This document shows, one piece after another, positions 1 to 6,322 of a stretch of 23,341 nucleotides of DNA. Source of the DNA: a virus. Within the stretch, counting starts at the first letter, position 1; every line of letters begins with the position of its first letter. The DNA lies in the IMG/VR virus record IMGVR_UViG_3300009423_000033, positions 1-23,341 of that record. The stretch is one strand, 5' to 3'. A model generated the notes under the pieces. That model was not told where the DNA came from, searched no databases, and was given only the letters and a program-made list of their open reading frames with translations. Made by a program: the position numbers and the translations under genes.

Positions 1-468
1 CCGGAACTTAAACACGGTCACAGCAGCCCTTTTACTTGGCGAGCCAGTCACAGCGTGGGGTACAGAGCCGTTATGGAAATACCATTTATTTTTTTGGTAT
101 CGAACTGTCTTGACTACCGGCCCATCCATACAGTCTTTAAAGTGCGTCTCGGCGTCTTCGCCATGAATAACGCAGTTATACGACCACTTGCGAATAGTGT
201 CGGTGTGAAACGGTGCGCTCCCTGTATCGAGGCGTTGTATAGCCACCATCCACTGGTCATCTATCTCTACTGGCAGGTTTTCAATCACCCAGTCCCGCAA
301 CACCCGTGGCGTTGTTATGAAGTTAAACGCAGGGTGTGTTTTAACCCCAGGGATTGCACGACTGTCTGTACAACTCCACTCTGTTAGACCAGTAACCATA
401 TCGTTGGGGAGTTCGGGCCATGCTTTCTCTTCGTAATAACTACCCTTCAAAACGCGGCGTTGCGTCAA
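1..468 (-). CDS. 2OG-Fe(II) oxygenase-like protein, partial (3' end beyond window)
   Basis: The minus strand is open from inside the sulfotransferase gene to the left edge with no stop. Counting from a TTG at 468, the visible 156 residues contain an HxD pair (H88, D90, in PFHTD), a distal His (H138, in GSVPHAV) and an Arg nine residues later (R147, in SKRAAVTVF). This HxD...H...R layout is the metal- and 2-oxoglutarate-binding pattern of double-stranded beta-helix dioxygenases, including Asp/Asn hydroxylase-like enzymes. Such enzymes hydroxylate proteins, sugars or small molecules using Fe(II), O2 and 2-oxoglutarate. The substrate here is unknown. The start is uncertain: TTG 468 has a GAAGAG-like site nearby, TTG 450 gives an 11-bp overlap, and ATG 399 lacks a clear ribosome site. 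It is the last visible gene of the enzyme cassette. The family call rests on motif and spacing only. Confidence 0.6.
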   Translation of the reverse strand, partial: MTQRRVLKGSYYEEKAWPELPNDMVTGLTEWSCTDSRAIPGVKTHPAFNFITTPRVLRDWVIENLPVEIDDQWMVAIQRLDTGSAPFHTDTIRKWSYNCVIHGEDAETHFKDCMDGPVVKTVRYQKNKWYFHNGSVPHAVTGSPSKRAAVTVFKFR

Positions 469-1129
469 AAAAAGCTGTCTCTTCAGCAAAATACTGAACC
501 ATTTTGGTGTAGCAATCAGTAGGTAACCAGTCTTGTACAGGCTCTCTGAACTCGGCGGGAACACCATTGGGGTTCATCTGTATACTTGGGAACGCCGCAG
601 TTACGGGGGTTCCTAACTTGTCGCCAAGAATGCTTCTTGTTACAGCCTCTACGTCTTCCCATCGATATGCCGTTGCTACCTGAGTGTCGCCCATAAAGAA
701 GTAATCCCTATATGAAAACGACTTGTAGTTTGTTGCTGCAAATGATGAGGCGTTTGCAAAAAATGGCCGTGGCGAACTTGCGTATCTCACTAGGTTGCAT
801 AGCTGATCAAGAGGGTCTACTGACGCATCTAACGCGCCTGAGTGTCTTGCTAAAAAGAAAGCCGACACCCACCTTTCAAAAGGCTCGCGTATAAAACCAA
901 ACGCGGTGTACTCGCTTAGTTCATCTGCTGTTACAACATTTGTGTTCACCAGCACCGCAGGCATAGCGTGATACGCTTTAATCGCAGTAATGTCTTGAGG
1001 GGTTGTCAGTGAGTAAACCACATCAGTGCTATCTGTAATGTCTGAATCTAATATAGCCCGTTGGACGCTGTTAGATGCAGTACGCGGAACAGCCACAAAT
1101 AACAGCTTATGCCTCTTTGATAAATACAT
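440..1129 (-). CDS. Sulfotransferase family protein (PAPS-dependent type)
   Basis: This 229-residue protein carries the two nucleotide-binding signatures of sulfotransferases. An N-terminal 5'-phosphosulfate loop follows a hydrophobic strand (FVAVPRTASNSV, residues 11-22, equivalent to PKTxxTS). A 3'-phosphate motif lies at residues 77-92 (FIREPFERWVSAFF), with R81, P83, R86 and S89 in the usual spacing. Enzymes of this family move sulfate from PAPS to hydroxyls, most often on carbohydrates, and the length fits a minimal catalytic domain. There is no signal peptide or membrane anchor, so it would act in the host cytoplasm using host PAPS. Its ATG overlaps the stop of the cupin-like gene (TAATG), so translation is coupled. 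The acceptor is unknown; glycans made by the neighbouring glycosyltransferase candidates are the natural guess. Confidence 0.8.
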   Translation of the reverse strand: MYLSKRHKLLFVAVPRTASNSVQRAILDSDITDSTDVVYSLTTPQDITAIKAYHAMPAVLVNTNVVTADELSEYTAFGFIREPFERWVSAFFLARHSGALDASVDPLDQLCNLVRYASSPRPFFANASSFAATNYKSFSYRDYFFMGDTQVATAYRWEDVEAVTRSILGDKLGTPVTAAFPSIQMNPNGVPAEFREPVQDWLPTDCYTKMVQYFAEETAFFDATPRFEG

Positions 1130-1707
1130 TACTCAACTCCGGTTGTGTCTGCGTAACCATCCATTACGGTGGCCCCTGGTGTAAGTCTGCGAATCAGATC
1201 CTCTTGCATTGGCCCTACAGTCGGCCCCTTCCAGCGGGCAGCTACAGTTGTAGGTGTAAGGCCATCCTTCCATTTTTGAAAGGCGAGCAGCCCAAAACCG
1301 CCGTTCACTACATCACGACCTTTGAAATTGACGCCCGCGCCATGAGTCTCGCCTGTGACTAAAGTCTCAGATGCCTCTCGGTAGGTGGTCTGTTTCAACT
1401 GACCTGCGCCATCTACTGCCCAGGTGTCCAAGCGCATCTTTATCACATCAACGTCTGGGTGTCCGTGGATAGGTAGGTTTGGGCAAGGGTGTATCAGGTA
1501 CAGTTCAACCTGAAACTGACCACTTCTAAACAAACAAAAAGAGGTGGCATCGTCGCTTAAATTTACAACTTCGTCTGGTGGTGCAATTGGTCGATTCGCA
1601 GCATTCCACCACTCGCAAAACTCCTGCACTGTTTCCCATTGCGGCACCGCGTGGCCCCGCATCGGGTTAGTGCTAAAAACACCCTGCTTTGCCATTTTAA
1701 TGGTCAT
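1129..1707 (-). CDS. Cupin-like protein
   Basis: This 192-residue protein has two segments resembling the cupin metal motifs. The first is IHGHPDVD at residues 80-87 (H81, H83, then D87 where Glu is usual). The second is VTGETHGAGVN at 117-127 (G119, H122 and N127, close to the GxxHxxxN form). They are separated by about 35 residues of mostly beta-prone sequence. Cupins are small beta-barrels that bind a metal or sugar nucleotide and act as epimerases, isomerases, dioxygenases or binding proteins; nothing here picks one. The start codon overlaps the previous gene's stop (TAATG) and its own stop overlaps the sulfotransferase start. Its position suggests a role in the same modification pathway. 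A second ATG four codons downstream is possible. Confidence 0.5.
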   Translation of the reverse strand: MTIKMAKQGVFSTNPMRGHAVPQWETVQEFCEWWNAANRPIAPPDEVVNLSDDATSFCLFRSGQFQVELYLIHPCPNLPIHGHPDVDVIKMRLDTWAVDGAGQLKQTTYREASETLVTGETHGAGVNFKGRDVVNGGFGLLAFQKWKDGLTPTTVAARWKGPTVGPMQEDLIRRLTPGATVMDGYADTTGVE

Positions 1708-2063
1708 TAGCTGGAAGCCAATTCTGCTGTTGGGCGCAGTGTTAAATATCTGTCAGCGTACTGCGCTGATAAGTCAGCTTCGTGTGCGCCTTGTAGATGC
1801 TCCAAGAAATCCGACCCGCCTTCGTGATCAAGGCAAAGCTGCAATACTTGCTGCTGGGTGATACCGCTGTAATCAATGAATGAATCAGACAAAGTGTCAG
1901 TATTCAGGTATGTCATTATTTGACCCAGGCTGTTCACTGCGCGACGGAAATCGGCGTCAAAAAACTCTACCTGCCACAACACTTTTTTGACTACGTTTTC
2001 GCGTCCGTCTTGTTCGGGGATCGTATATAGCTCTAGTATTTTTGCTTCGTACTCAATGTTCAT
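1707..2063 (-). CDS. Hypothetical protein in modification cassette
   Basis: This 118-residue acidic protein has no recognised motif. It starts with a beta-prone segment (residues 1-35, including KVLWQVEFFDAD) followed by probable helices. There is no signal peptide, membrane span or cysteine pattern. Its ATG lies 11 bp inside the preceding glycosyltransferase-like gene, and its stop overlaps the ATG of the cupin-like gene, so it is translated as part of the cassette. Small proteins in such positions can be chaperones, adaptor subunits or fibre-assembly factors, but no function can be assigned from sequence. Confidence 0.7.
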   Translation of the reverse strand: MNIEYEAKILELYTIPEQDGRENVVKKVLWQVEFFDADFRRAVNSLGQIMTYLNTDTLSDSFIDYSGITQQQVLQLCLDHEGGSDFLEHLQGAHEADLSAQYADRYLTLRPTAELASS

Positions 2064-2769
2064 TAGTTGTGTCCTCTAATAATGTTTTTGCTAACCCGAC
2101 GCGCAGCTTTGCAGCGCGGGTTAATGTTCTCTCTGCCAACTTTTTTACGGTTGGTAACTCGTCTGCAAATGGGAACGCTTTTTCCAAAGCATAAGCAAAC
2201 ATCTCGTTACCATTGGCTGAACCTTTTTCAAACACATCCACGTAGTTATAAATTGAAGCGTTTTCAGCAAGCATTCCGTAATCCATCGCCAGCTTTCCTG
2301 ACAAAACATTCGCGACGAGCGCATCGCTTTTATGATTCATGTGCCTTGGCATGCGAAGCCGTTTTGCTGTTTGTAGCACCCCCGCATCCGAAGCTGGTAT
2401 GTCAGCCCATCGTGCGGGGTTAATAATGAACACGCTCAGGTCTAAATGGTTTCTACCAATCTTGCTGCCAATAAGTCCGTAGGCTTGGCTGTGTTTTGGG
2501 TGATCACTAAACACACCAGCGCGGCCCAAACAGATGTCATACTCACCGAGCAGTTCCCAAGACGGCATATCCCCATCTTGGACGTTCAAAATGACTCCAC
2601 TCTTTACCACTAACGCTGTCTTTGTAAGGTTCTTCAGCGCTGTGGGTATAAACCCTTCATCGTAGGGCACCACCTTGTAGTCCCAGTCAGGCATGTTCGC
2701 TTTTACAGAATTAACTGTTAACGACGCCAGCTTGTTGCACTCGACTACTAAAACTTCTGGGCGCGACAT
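2053..2769 (-). CDS. GT-A-like glycosyltransferase candidate
   Basis: This 238-residue protein opens with a Rossmann-type strand-helix segment (EVLVVECNKLASLTVNSV). Later it has a stretch resembling the acceptor-side part of small GT-A transferases (LDLSVFIINPARWADI, near residue 130, like the NxGVxLINxxxW segment of GT8-type enzymes). A canonical DxD is not evident. A TTG at 2775 is possible, but AGGAG lies 6 bases before the ATG at 2769, which I take as the start. The gene overlaps the upstream GT-B-like gene by about 60 bp. A role in transferring a sugar to a virion or host component is inferred from the fold-like pattern and neighbours. An inactive or non-glycosyltransferase Rossmann protein is the alternative. 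Confidence 0.45.
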   Translation of the reverse strand: MSRPEVLVVECNKLASLTVNSVKANMPDWDYKVVPYDEGFIPTALKNLTKTALVVKSGVILNVQDGDMPSWELLGEYDICLGRAGVFSDHPKHSQAYGLIGSKIGRNHLDLSVFIINPARWADIPASDAGVLQTAKRLRMPRHMNHKSDALVANVLSGKLAMDYGMLAENASIYNYVDVFEKGSANGNEMFAYALEKAFPFADELPTVKKLAERTLTRAAKLRVGLAKTLLEDTTNEH

Positions 2770-3604
2770 GCTCAACTCCTATGTACTGTTCAAAAAAACT
2801 AGTCACGTTTTCCTGCTGACTATCTGGGCTTGACGGTATTAGCCCTGAACTATCGCTACTTAAAATAGCTTTCAACCGGTCTGCCCGAAGAACGCCTTTA
2901 GTTTCTAACGCCCTGTATATTGCCGTGTACGTACACCACTCATCGCGCTTACCGAATAAGTAAACTTTCTTGCCTTTTGCTAGGGCTACAATGCCCATTT
3001 CGCTGTTTTCACAGCAGCCTACAATCGCTGCGCGATCTAATATCGCTTTGCCACTCTTCTTCTTTTCAATGACGCTCTGTGCGCCGTACTTATGTACTAA
3101 GTGTTGGTACACAGTTGGCGACGTAAGGGGGTGACACTTGATTTTCGCGCCCTGTGCCATTGCTCTTTCGACTTTAGGCCAGTCGGTAACCTTGTCTAAT
3201 ATGTTTGTGCCTGGGAGAAAGATAACGAAATCATGTTGCTCTCCAGTCGATCGTAGTCGGTACTTGTCTTCATTGTTCTCTGCAATATCCTCAAACAGAC
3301 GCTCACCAGTTGCGTTAATTTGGCTGTTAGCTGCTTGCTGCATAGTTTGAGATGCGTGTTTTATACTTGCTGCTCTTAGGTAAATGAACTTCGTCAGCAA
3401 GTCCGTATAAACGTAGCCATGTATCTTGCCGTCGCTAAAGTTGTACCAAAGGTCATATTCGATCTTTGTACCTCTCCACGTATCAGGTAACAGCTTCTTA
3501 GTCGCGATTAGCTGGTCGCTCTTTCTGTTCCTCAGTACATTCCCGCTTTTAAAAAAGTGCGCTGCGGAATTACCAAGTTCGTCATTCTCAGCTAGTTTCT
3601 TCAA
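2711..3604 (-). CDS. GT-B-like glycosyltransferase candidate (capsule-synthesis type)
   Basis: This 297-residue protein has a C-terminal half resembling the donor-binding domain of GT-B enzymes such as capsule or CDP-glycerol-type transferases. The features are a strand ending in FVIFLPGTN (residues 126-134), a KIKCHP motif (154-159, the K-x-HP signature) and a glycine-rich terminal element (residues 192-218) with NSEMG before GKKVYLFG. The N-terminal half is less informative. The first available start is a TTG at 3604, because a stop lies just upstream in frame; the ribosome site is weak, and the start lies 17 bp inside the small coiled-coil ORF, which suggests coupling. It likely moves a sugar or polyol phosphate in the cytoplasm. 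Donor and acceptor cannot be read from the sequence. Confidence 0.5.
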   Translation of the reverse strand: MKKLAENDELGNSAAHFFKSGNVLRNRKSDQLIATKKLLPDTWRGTKIEYDLWYNFSDGKIHGYVYTDLLTKFIYLRAASIKHASQTMQQAANSQINATGERLFEDIAENNEDKYRLRSTGEQHDFVIFLPGTNILDKVTDWPKVERAMAQGAKIKCHPLTSPTVYQHLVHKYGAQSVIEKKKSGKAILDRAAIVGCCENSEMGIVALAKGKKVYLFGKRDEWCTYTAIYRALETKGVLRADRLKAILSSDSSGLIPSSPDSQQENVTSFFEQYIGVEHVAPRSFSSRVQQAGVVNS

Positions 3605-3722
3605 GTCTTTTTACCAATTGAGCCACCTGCTCTTCGAGTTCAGAGATACGGTCTTCTGTTTCTGAAAAATGCTCCATAATTACGTCAAGCGTGTTTTCTA
3701 GCTTTCTAGTCATGTCATCCAT
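3588..3722 (-). CDS. Small coiled-coil protein (44 aa)
   Basis: A short ORF starts at an ATG overlapping the stop of the Thr/Ser-repeat gene (TAATG), with GGAAG a few bases upstream. It ends 17 bp inside the next gene. The 44-residue product is almost entirely helical, with heptad-like hydrophobic positions (L8, L12, I15 and I26, L29, V33, L36, L40) and many Glu/Lys/Arg residues, so it should form a short coiled coil. It would be a plausible trimerisation plug, chaperone or assembly cofactor for the repeat protein or the downstream enzyme. It fills what would otherwise be a gap between two coupled genes, which supports it being real. Confidence 0.6.
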   Translation of the reverse strand: MDDMTRKLENTLDVIMEHFSETEDRISELEEQVAQLVKRLEETS

Positions 3723-5137
3723 TAGTCTTCCGTCCACTGTGAGCCATCCCAATAACGGCGGTTGTTAGCGCCTTGACTGCCTACTTCGGTCTCATTACCC
3801 GTTGCTGTAAGTCTTTCGTAAACCACCGTGGACGTATCCCGATTCGTGTTAGTCGATCTACTTGTCCCTGTGTCATGCGCGGTGGTGTTGTTAGTGTCAA
3901 AAGTCGTAGTGAACGACGTAGTAGTTGCACGACTAGTGCCTGTGGCGCGAGTAGTGTTAAACGACGTGGTGGTTGCACGACTAGTGCCTGTGGCCCGCGA
4001 CGTGTTAAACGACGTAGTGGTTGCTCTGCTGGTGCCTGTGGCCCGCGACGTGTTGAACGACGTGGTGGTTGCTCTGCTGGTGCCAGTAGCTTTCGACGTG
4101 TTAAACGACGTGGTGGTTGCTCTGCTGGTGCCAGTAGCTTTCGACGTGTTAAACGACGTGTTGAACGACGTAGTAGTTGATGCGCTTGTGCCGCGAGAGG
4201 TGCCGCGAGACGTTCCGAACGTAGTGGTGCGAGAGGTTCCGCGAGAGGTTCCGAACGTAGTGGTGCGAGAAGTGCCAATGGTTCTGGCGAGCCTCTTAAT
4301 CCGGTAATTTGTGGTCGTTATATTGTAGGTAGTATCAGTAGAAGTGCTGTGTTGAGCGCCCCGCTGGTATGTAAAACCGCCTGCCGAATAAGTGGTGGTT
4401 GTGGCTACACTTGAAGCTATAAGACTGCCCCCATAGCGCCAAGTTTGGTCATCTGTAGTGCCAGTGATAATACGAATTATACTGTTACTTGCTGCGTTAT
4501 AAGCTGGGTAGCTAAGTGCGTGTGTCTGTGTGTTAAACGACGTGCTACGCGACGTGTTAAACGACGTGGTGTACGACGTGCTACGCGACGTGTTGAACGA
4601 CGTGGTGTACGACGTGTTGAACGAGGTTGTGGTTGCTCTGCTTGTGCCGCGAGACGTGCCGTAGGTAGTCGTTGTGTTGAACGCTGTAGTCGTAGCCTTG
4701 CTAGTGCCAAAGGTAGTCGTGGTGTTAAACGCCGTGGTGGTCGCTCTACTGGTGCCAAAAGTAGTGGTCGTGTTGAACGCTGTCGTAGTCGCTCTACTGG
4801 TGCCAAAAGTAGTGGCCGTGTTGAACGCTGTCGTAGTCGCGTTGCTAGTGCCAAAAGTGGTGGTCGTGTTGAACGCTGTCGTAGTCGCGTTGCTCGTACC
4901 AATGCTCGTACTATAAGTCGTTGTGTAGCTGGTCGAAGTGTCAAACGCTGTAACTGTACCAAAAATGGTACTGGTGTCTCTGGTAGTGTCGTAGACAGCC
5001 GCCCAAGCAGTGGACAACGAGCCATCATCTTTTTTGACGACAACGTAGTTAACACCGAAAACCGTTGCTGCATCACCCTTAACAAATATCTGGGTGGGTT
5101 CTTTTATAGTCGAACCATCAAGGACTTTAATAGTCAA
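3722..5137 (-). CDS. Thr/Ser-repeat virion fibre protein candidate
   Basis: This 471-residue protein has five parts: an N-terminal domain (1-50); repeat block I (about 60-205); a non-repeat insert (206-290) rich in Tyr, Thr and Ile; repeat block II (about 287-435); and a C-terminal tail ending RRYWDGSQWTED. The basic unit is a tetrapeptide, aromatic or basic residue then small residue then TS (YTTS, FNTS, RSTS, FGTS). It is organised into 16-residue units, with Phe, Tyr or Ile every 16 residues from 79 to 159 and Phe every 16 residues from 329 to 409. Thr and Ser dominate both blocks. The start is a TTG immediately after the upstream stop, with no strong ribosome site. Its place after fibre genes suggests an extended beta-structured appendage or adhesin. 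The family is not recognised. The repeats leave other frames open too. Confidence 0.7.
   Translation of the reverse strand: MTIKVLDGSTIKEPTQIFVKGDAATVFGVNYVVVKKDDGSLSTAWAAVYDTTRDTSTIFGTVTAFDTSTSYTTTYSTSIGTSNATTTAFNTTTTFGTSNATTTAFNTATTFGTSRATTTAFNTTTTFGTSRATTTAFNTTTTFGTSKATTTAFNTTTTYGTSRGTSRATTTSFNTSYTTSFNTSRSTSYTTSFNTSRSTSFNTQTHALSYPAYNAASNSIIRIITGTTDDQTWRYGGSLIASSVATTTTYSAGGFTYQRGAQHSTSTDTTYNITTTNYRIKRLARTIGTSRTTTFGTSRGTSRTTTFGTSRGTSRGTSASTTTSFNTSFNTSKATGTSRATTTSFNTSKATGTSRATTTSFNTSRATGTSRATTTSFNTSRATGTSRATTTSFNTTRATGTSRATTTSFTTTFDTNNTTAHDTGTSRSTNTNRDTSTVVYERLTATGNETEVGSQGANNRRYWDGSQWTED
3833..4279 (-). repeat. 48-bp tandem repeat block II (coding)
   Basis: The DNA has a 48-bp period matching the 16-residue protein unit that runs from residue 329 to 409. 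Flanking sequence is built of 12-bp units coding FGTS/RGTS-type tetrapeptides. Copies differ mostly at single bases. The period is a multiple of three, so gain or loss of units would keep the reading frame. Confidence 0.85.
4058..4153 (-). repeat. Two identical adjacent 48-bp units
   Basis: Positions 4058-4105 and 4106-4153 match base for base over all 48 positions. Other units in the block carry substitutions. This pair therefore looks like the most recent duplication or homogenisation event in the array. Confidence 0.9.
4523..4960 (-). repeat. 48-bp tandem repeat block I (coding)
   Basis: Units of 48 bp encode residues 79-174, with a Phe, Tyr or Ile at 79, 95, 111, 127, 143 and 159. The next stretch is a pure 12-bp (tetrapeptide) array cycling YTTS, FNTS, RSTS. 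The block is separated from block II by about 240 bp of non-repetitive coding sequence. Confidence 0.85.
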
Positions 5138-5875
5138 TTAACTAACCACATACCAAACATGGCCTGCCGCAAACCCCGTGCCGCTCGATGGCGCTGTCGT
5201 GACAATTGATTGGGTCTTGATATTTGAAGGCAGTACATAGTTATTCGCGCTGGCCGCAATCCCGTCGAGCTTAGTATGGTCAGCATTCGTGAAATTGTTT
5301 TGGGACAGCTCACCGTCTTGAACGGAATATGTAGTGTTGGTGTCTGTAAACAAAGCGCCAGAAGGTACGTCTGTAAGAACCTGAGAGTCATCTACTTTTC
5401 CATCTAAAGCAGATTGTAATCCAGTGATAAAACTAATGGCGTGGGCTGATGGATGCGAGTAGTTATTAGCACTCGCAGCAATCCCATCTAATTTTGTGTG
5501 GTCTGCATTCGTAAAATTGTTCTCAGACAGCTCGCCATCTTGGACGGAGTAAGTTGTATCCGTATCAGCTTGCGTTGCTACATCATTTAAACCTGCAGCG
5601 GTAAGCCTAAGCTCACACTTATCTCCTGACGAAAAGGTACGGGCAGTAGAGTTATCTTGGGCTCTAACGACCGTCAACGTGTTACTGCTACGAGCCGTAC
5701 ATTTAACAATCTCTTTAAGCGTCGGGTCGCTGTCTACTTCAAGAGTCAGATAAAGGTAGTCGCTACCAGAAAGCGCTGGAAACGCTGACCCATCTGCCAC
5801 CGTAATAGATGTGGCAGAGTCGCTAACGCCCGCCGACAGCGTCGTAGTCGCATTGTTGTGGAATAAAACTGCCAT
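5138..5875 (-). CDS. Tail fibre protein with duplicated NADHTKLDGIA repeat
   Basis: This 245-residue protein has an N-terminal beta-rich domain (about 1-95) of a type common at the start of marine phage fibres, with a TVVRAQDNSTARTFSSGD segment. Two nearly identical 32-residue repeats follow, at 108-139 and 182-213, each containing NNFTNADHTKLDGIAASANN. Repeats of this kind are frequent in fibres of marine podoviruses and myoviruses and are thought to form trimeric shaft or connector segments. The protein ends abruptly after the second repeat, so it looks like an adaptor fibre that would need a partner for receptor binding. The next gene's protein may be that partner. GAGAGG lies 6 bases before the ATG. 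Confidence 0.75.
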   Translation of the reverse strand: MAVLFHNNATTTLSAGVSDSATSITVADGSAFPALSGSDYLYLTLEVDSDPTLKEIVKCTARSSNTLTVVRAQDNSTARTFSSGDKCELRLTAAGLNDVATQADTDTTYSVQDGELSENNFTNADHTKLDGIAASANNYSHPSAHAISFITGLQSALDGKVDDSQVLTDVPSGALFTDTNTTYSVQDGELSQNNFTNADHTKLDGIAASANNYVLPSNIKTQSIVTTAPSSGTGFAAGHVWYVVS

Positions 5876-5887
5876 GAAAAACCTCTC

Positions 5888-6313
5888 TTACGAAGCGGTT
5901 ATTGCCCAAGTCACAGTCATAGCATCTGAAGCACCTTTGTTGACGGTTGAATAAACCGTTCTGCAAAGCATGGTTCCACCGCTAGATGCATTTAATATTG
6001 CCGCTTCAGTAAGTGCGGCAGTAGCCGTACCTGCTGGGAATGTAGCTACGTATGTAATGACGTTGGCGGAGACAGTGGATGACGTTAAGGAGACCCGTCC
6101 TGACTCTGTTCCAAGCGCTGTATCTCCTGCGGCGGCGGCAGTACTGTCAGTACCAACAGCCATGTGACTCATTGCGCCGTCGGTTGTATCTTTCATGCGG
6201 CTTGCTACGTAACCCTTACCAGCGGTAACAACAAGATTAGGTATCTCTTGAACTACCTCGCCGTTGATTGCCACTGTAACGTGGCCTGTAAGCTTTAAAT
6301 TTTCTGTGATCAT
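5888..6313 (-). CDS. Phage virion appendage protein, hypothetical
   Basis: This 141-residue beta-rich protein is dominated by Ala, Thr, Val and Ser, with a central segment (MAVGTDSTAAAAGDTALGTESGR) of a type found in many phage baseplate or fibre-associated proteins. There is no signal peptide or membrane segment. AGGA lies 8 bases before the ATG. It sits between two other appendage genes with only 9- to 12-bp gaps. It is probably a structural component of the tail or fibre base; the exact role is not determined. Confidence 0.6.
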   Translation of the reverse strand: MITENLKLTGHVTVAINGEVVQEIPNLVVTAGKGYVASRMKDTTDGAMSHMAVGTDSTAAAAGDTALGTESGRVSLTSSTVSANVITYVATFPAGTATAALTEAAILNASSGGTMLCRTVYSTVNKGASDAMTVTWAITAS

Positions 6314-6322
6314 GGTGAAATC

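Noticed and set aside
55-387. Plus-strand ORF of 110 codons
   Set aside because: It lies antisense to the minus-strand oxygenase-like frame, which has recognisable catalytic motifs and runs with the operon.
3773-4307. Several Arg- or Val-rich ORFs on both strands across repeat block II
   Set aside because: They are by-products of stop-free 48-bp and 12-bp repeats; only the Thr/Ser frame links to non-repeat domains at both ends.
3833-4960. Possible CRISPR array
   Set aside because: Repeats are directly adjacent with no unique spacers, and they are coding.
4445-5209. 254-codon plus-strand ORF and overlapping frames across repeat block I
   Set aside because: The product is low-complexity Arg/Cys/Val sequence with no ribosome site and opposite orientation to every gene in the window.
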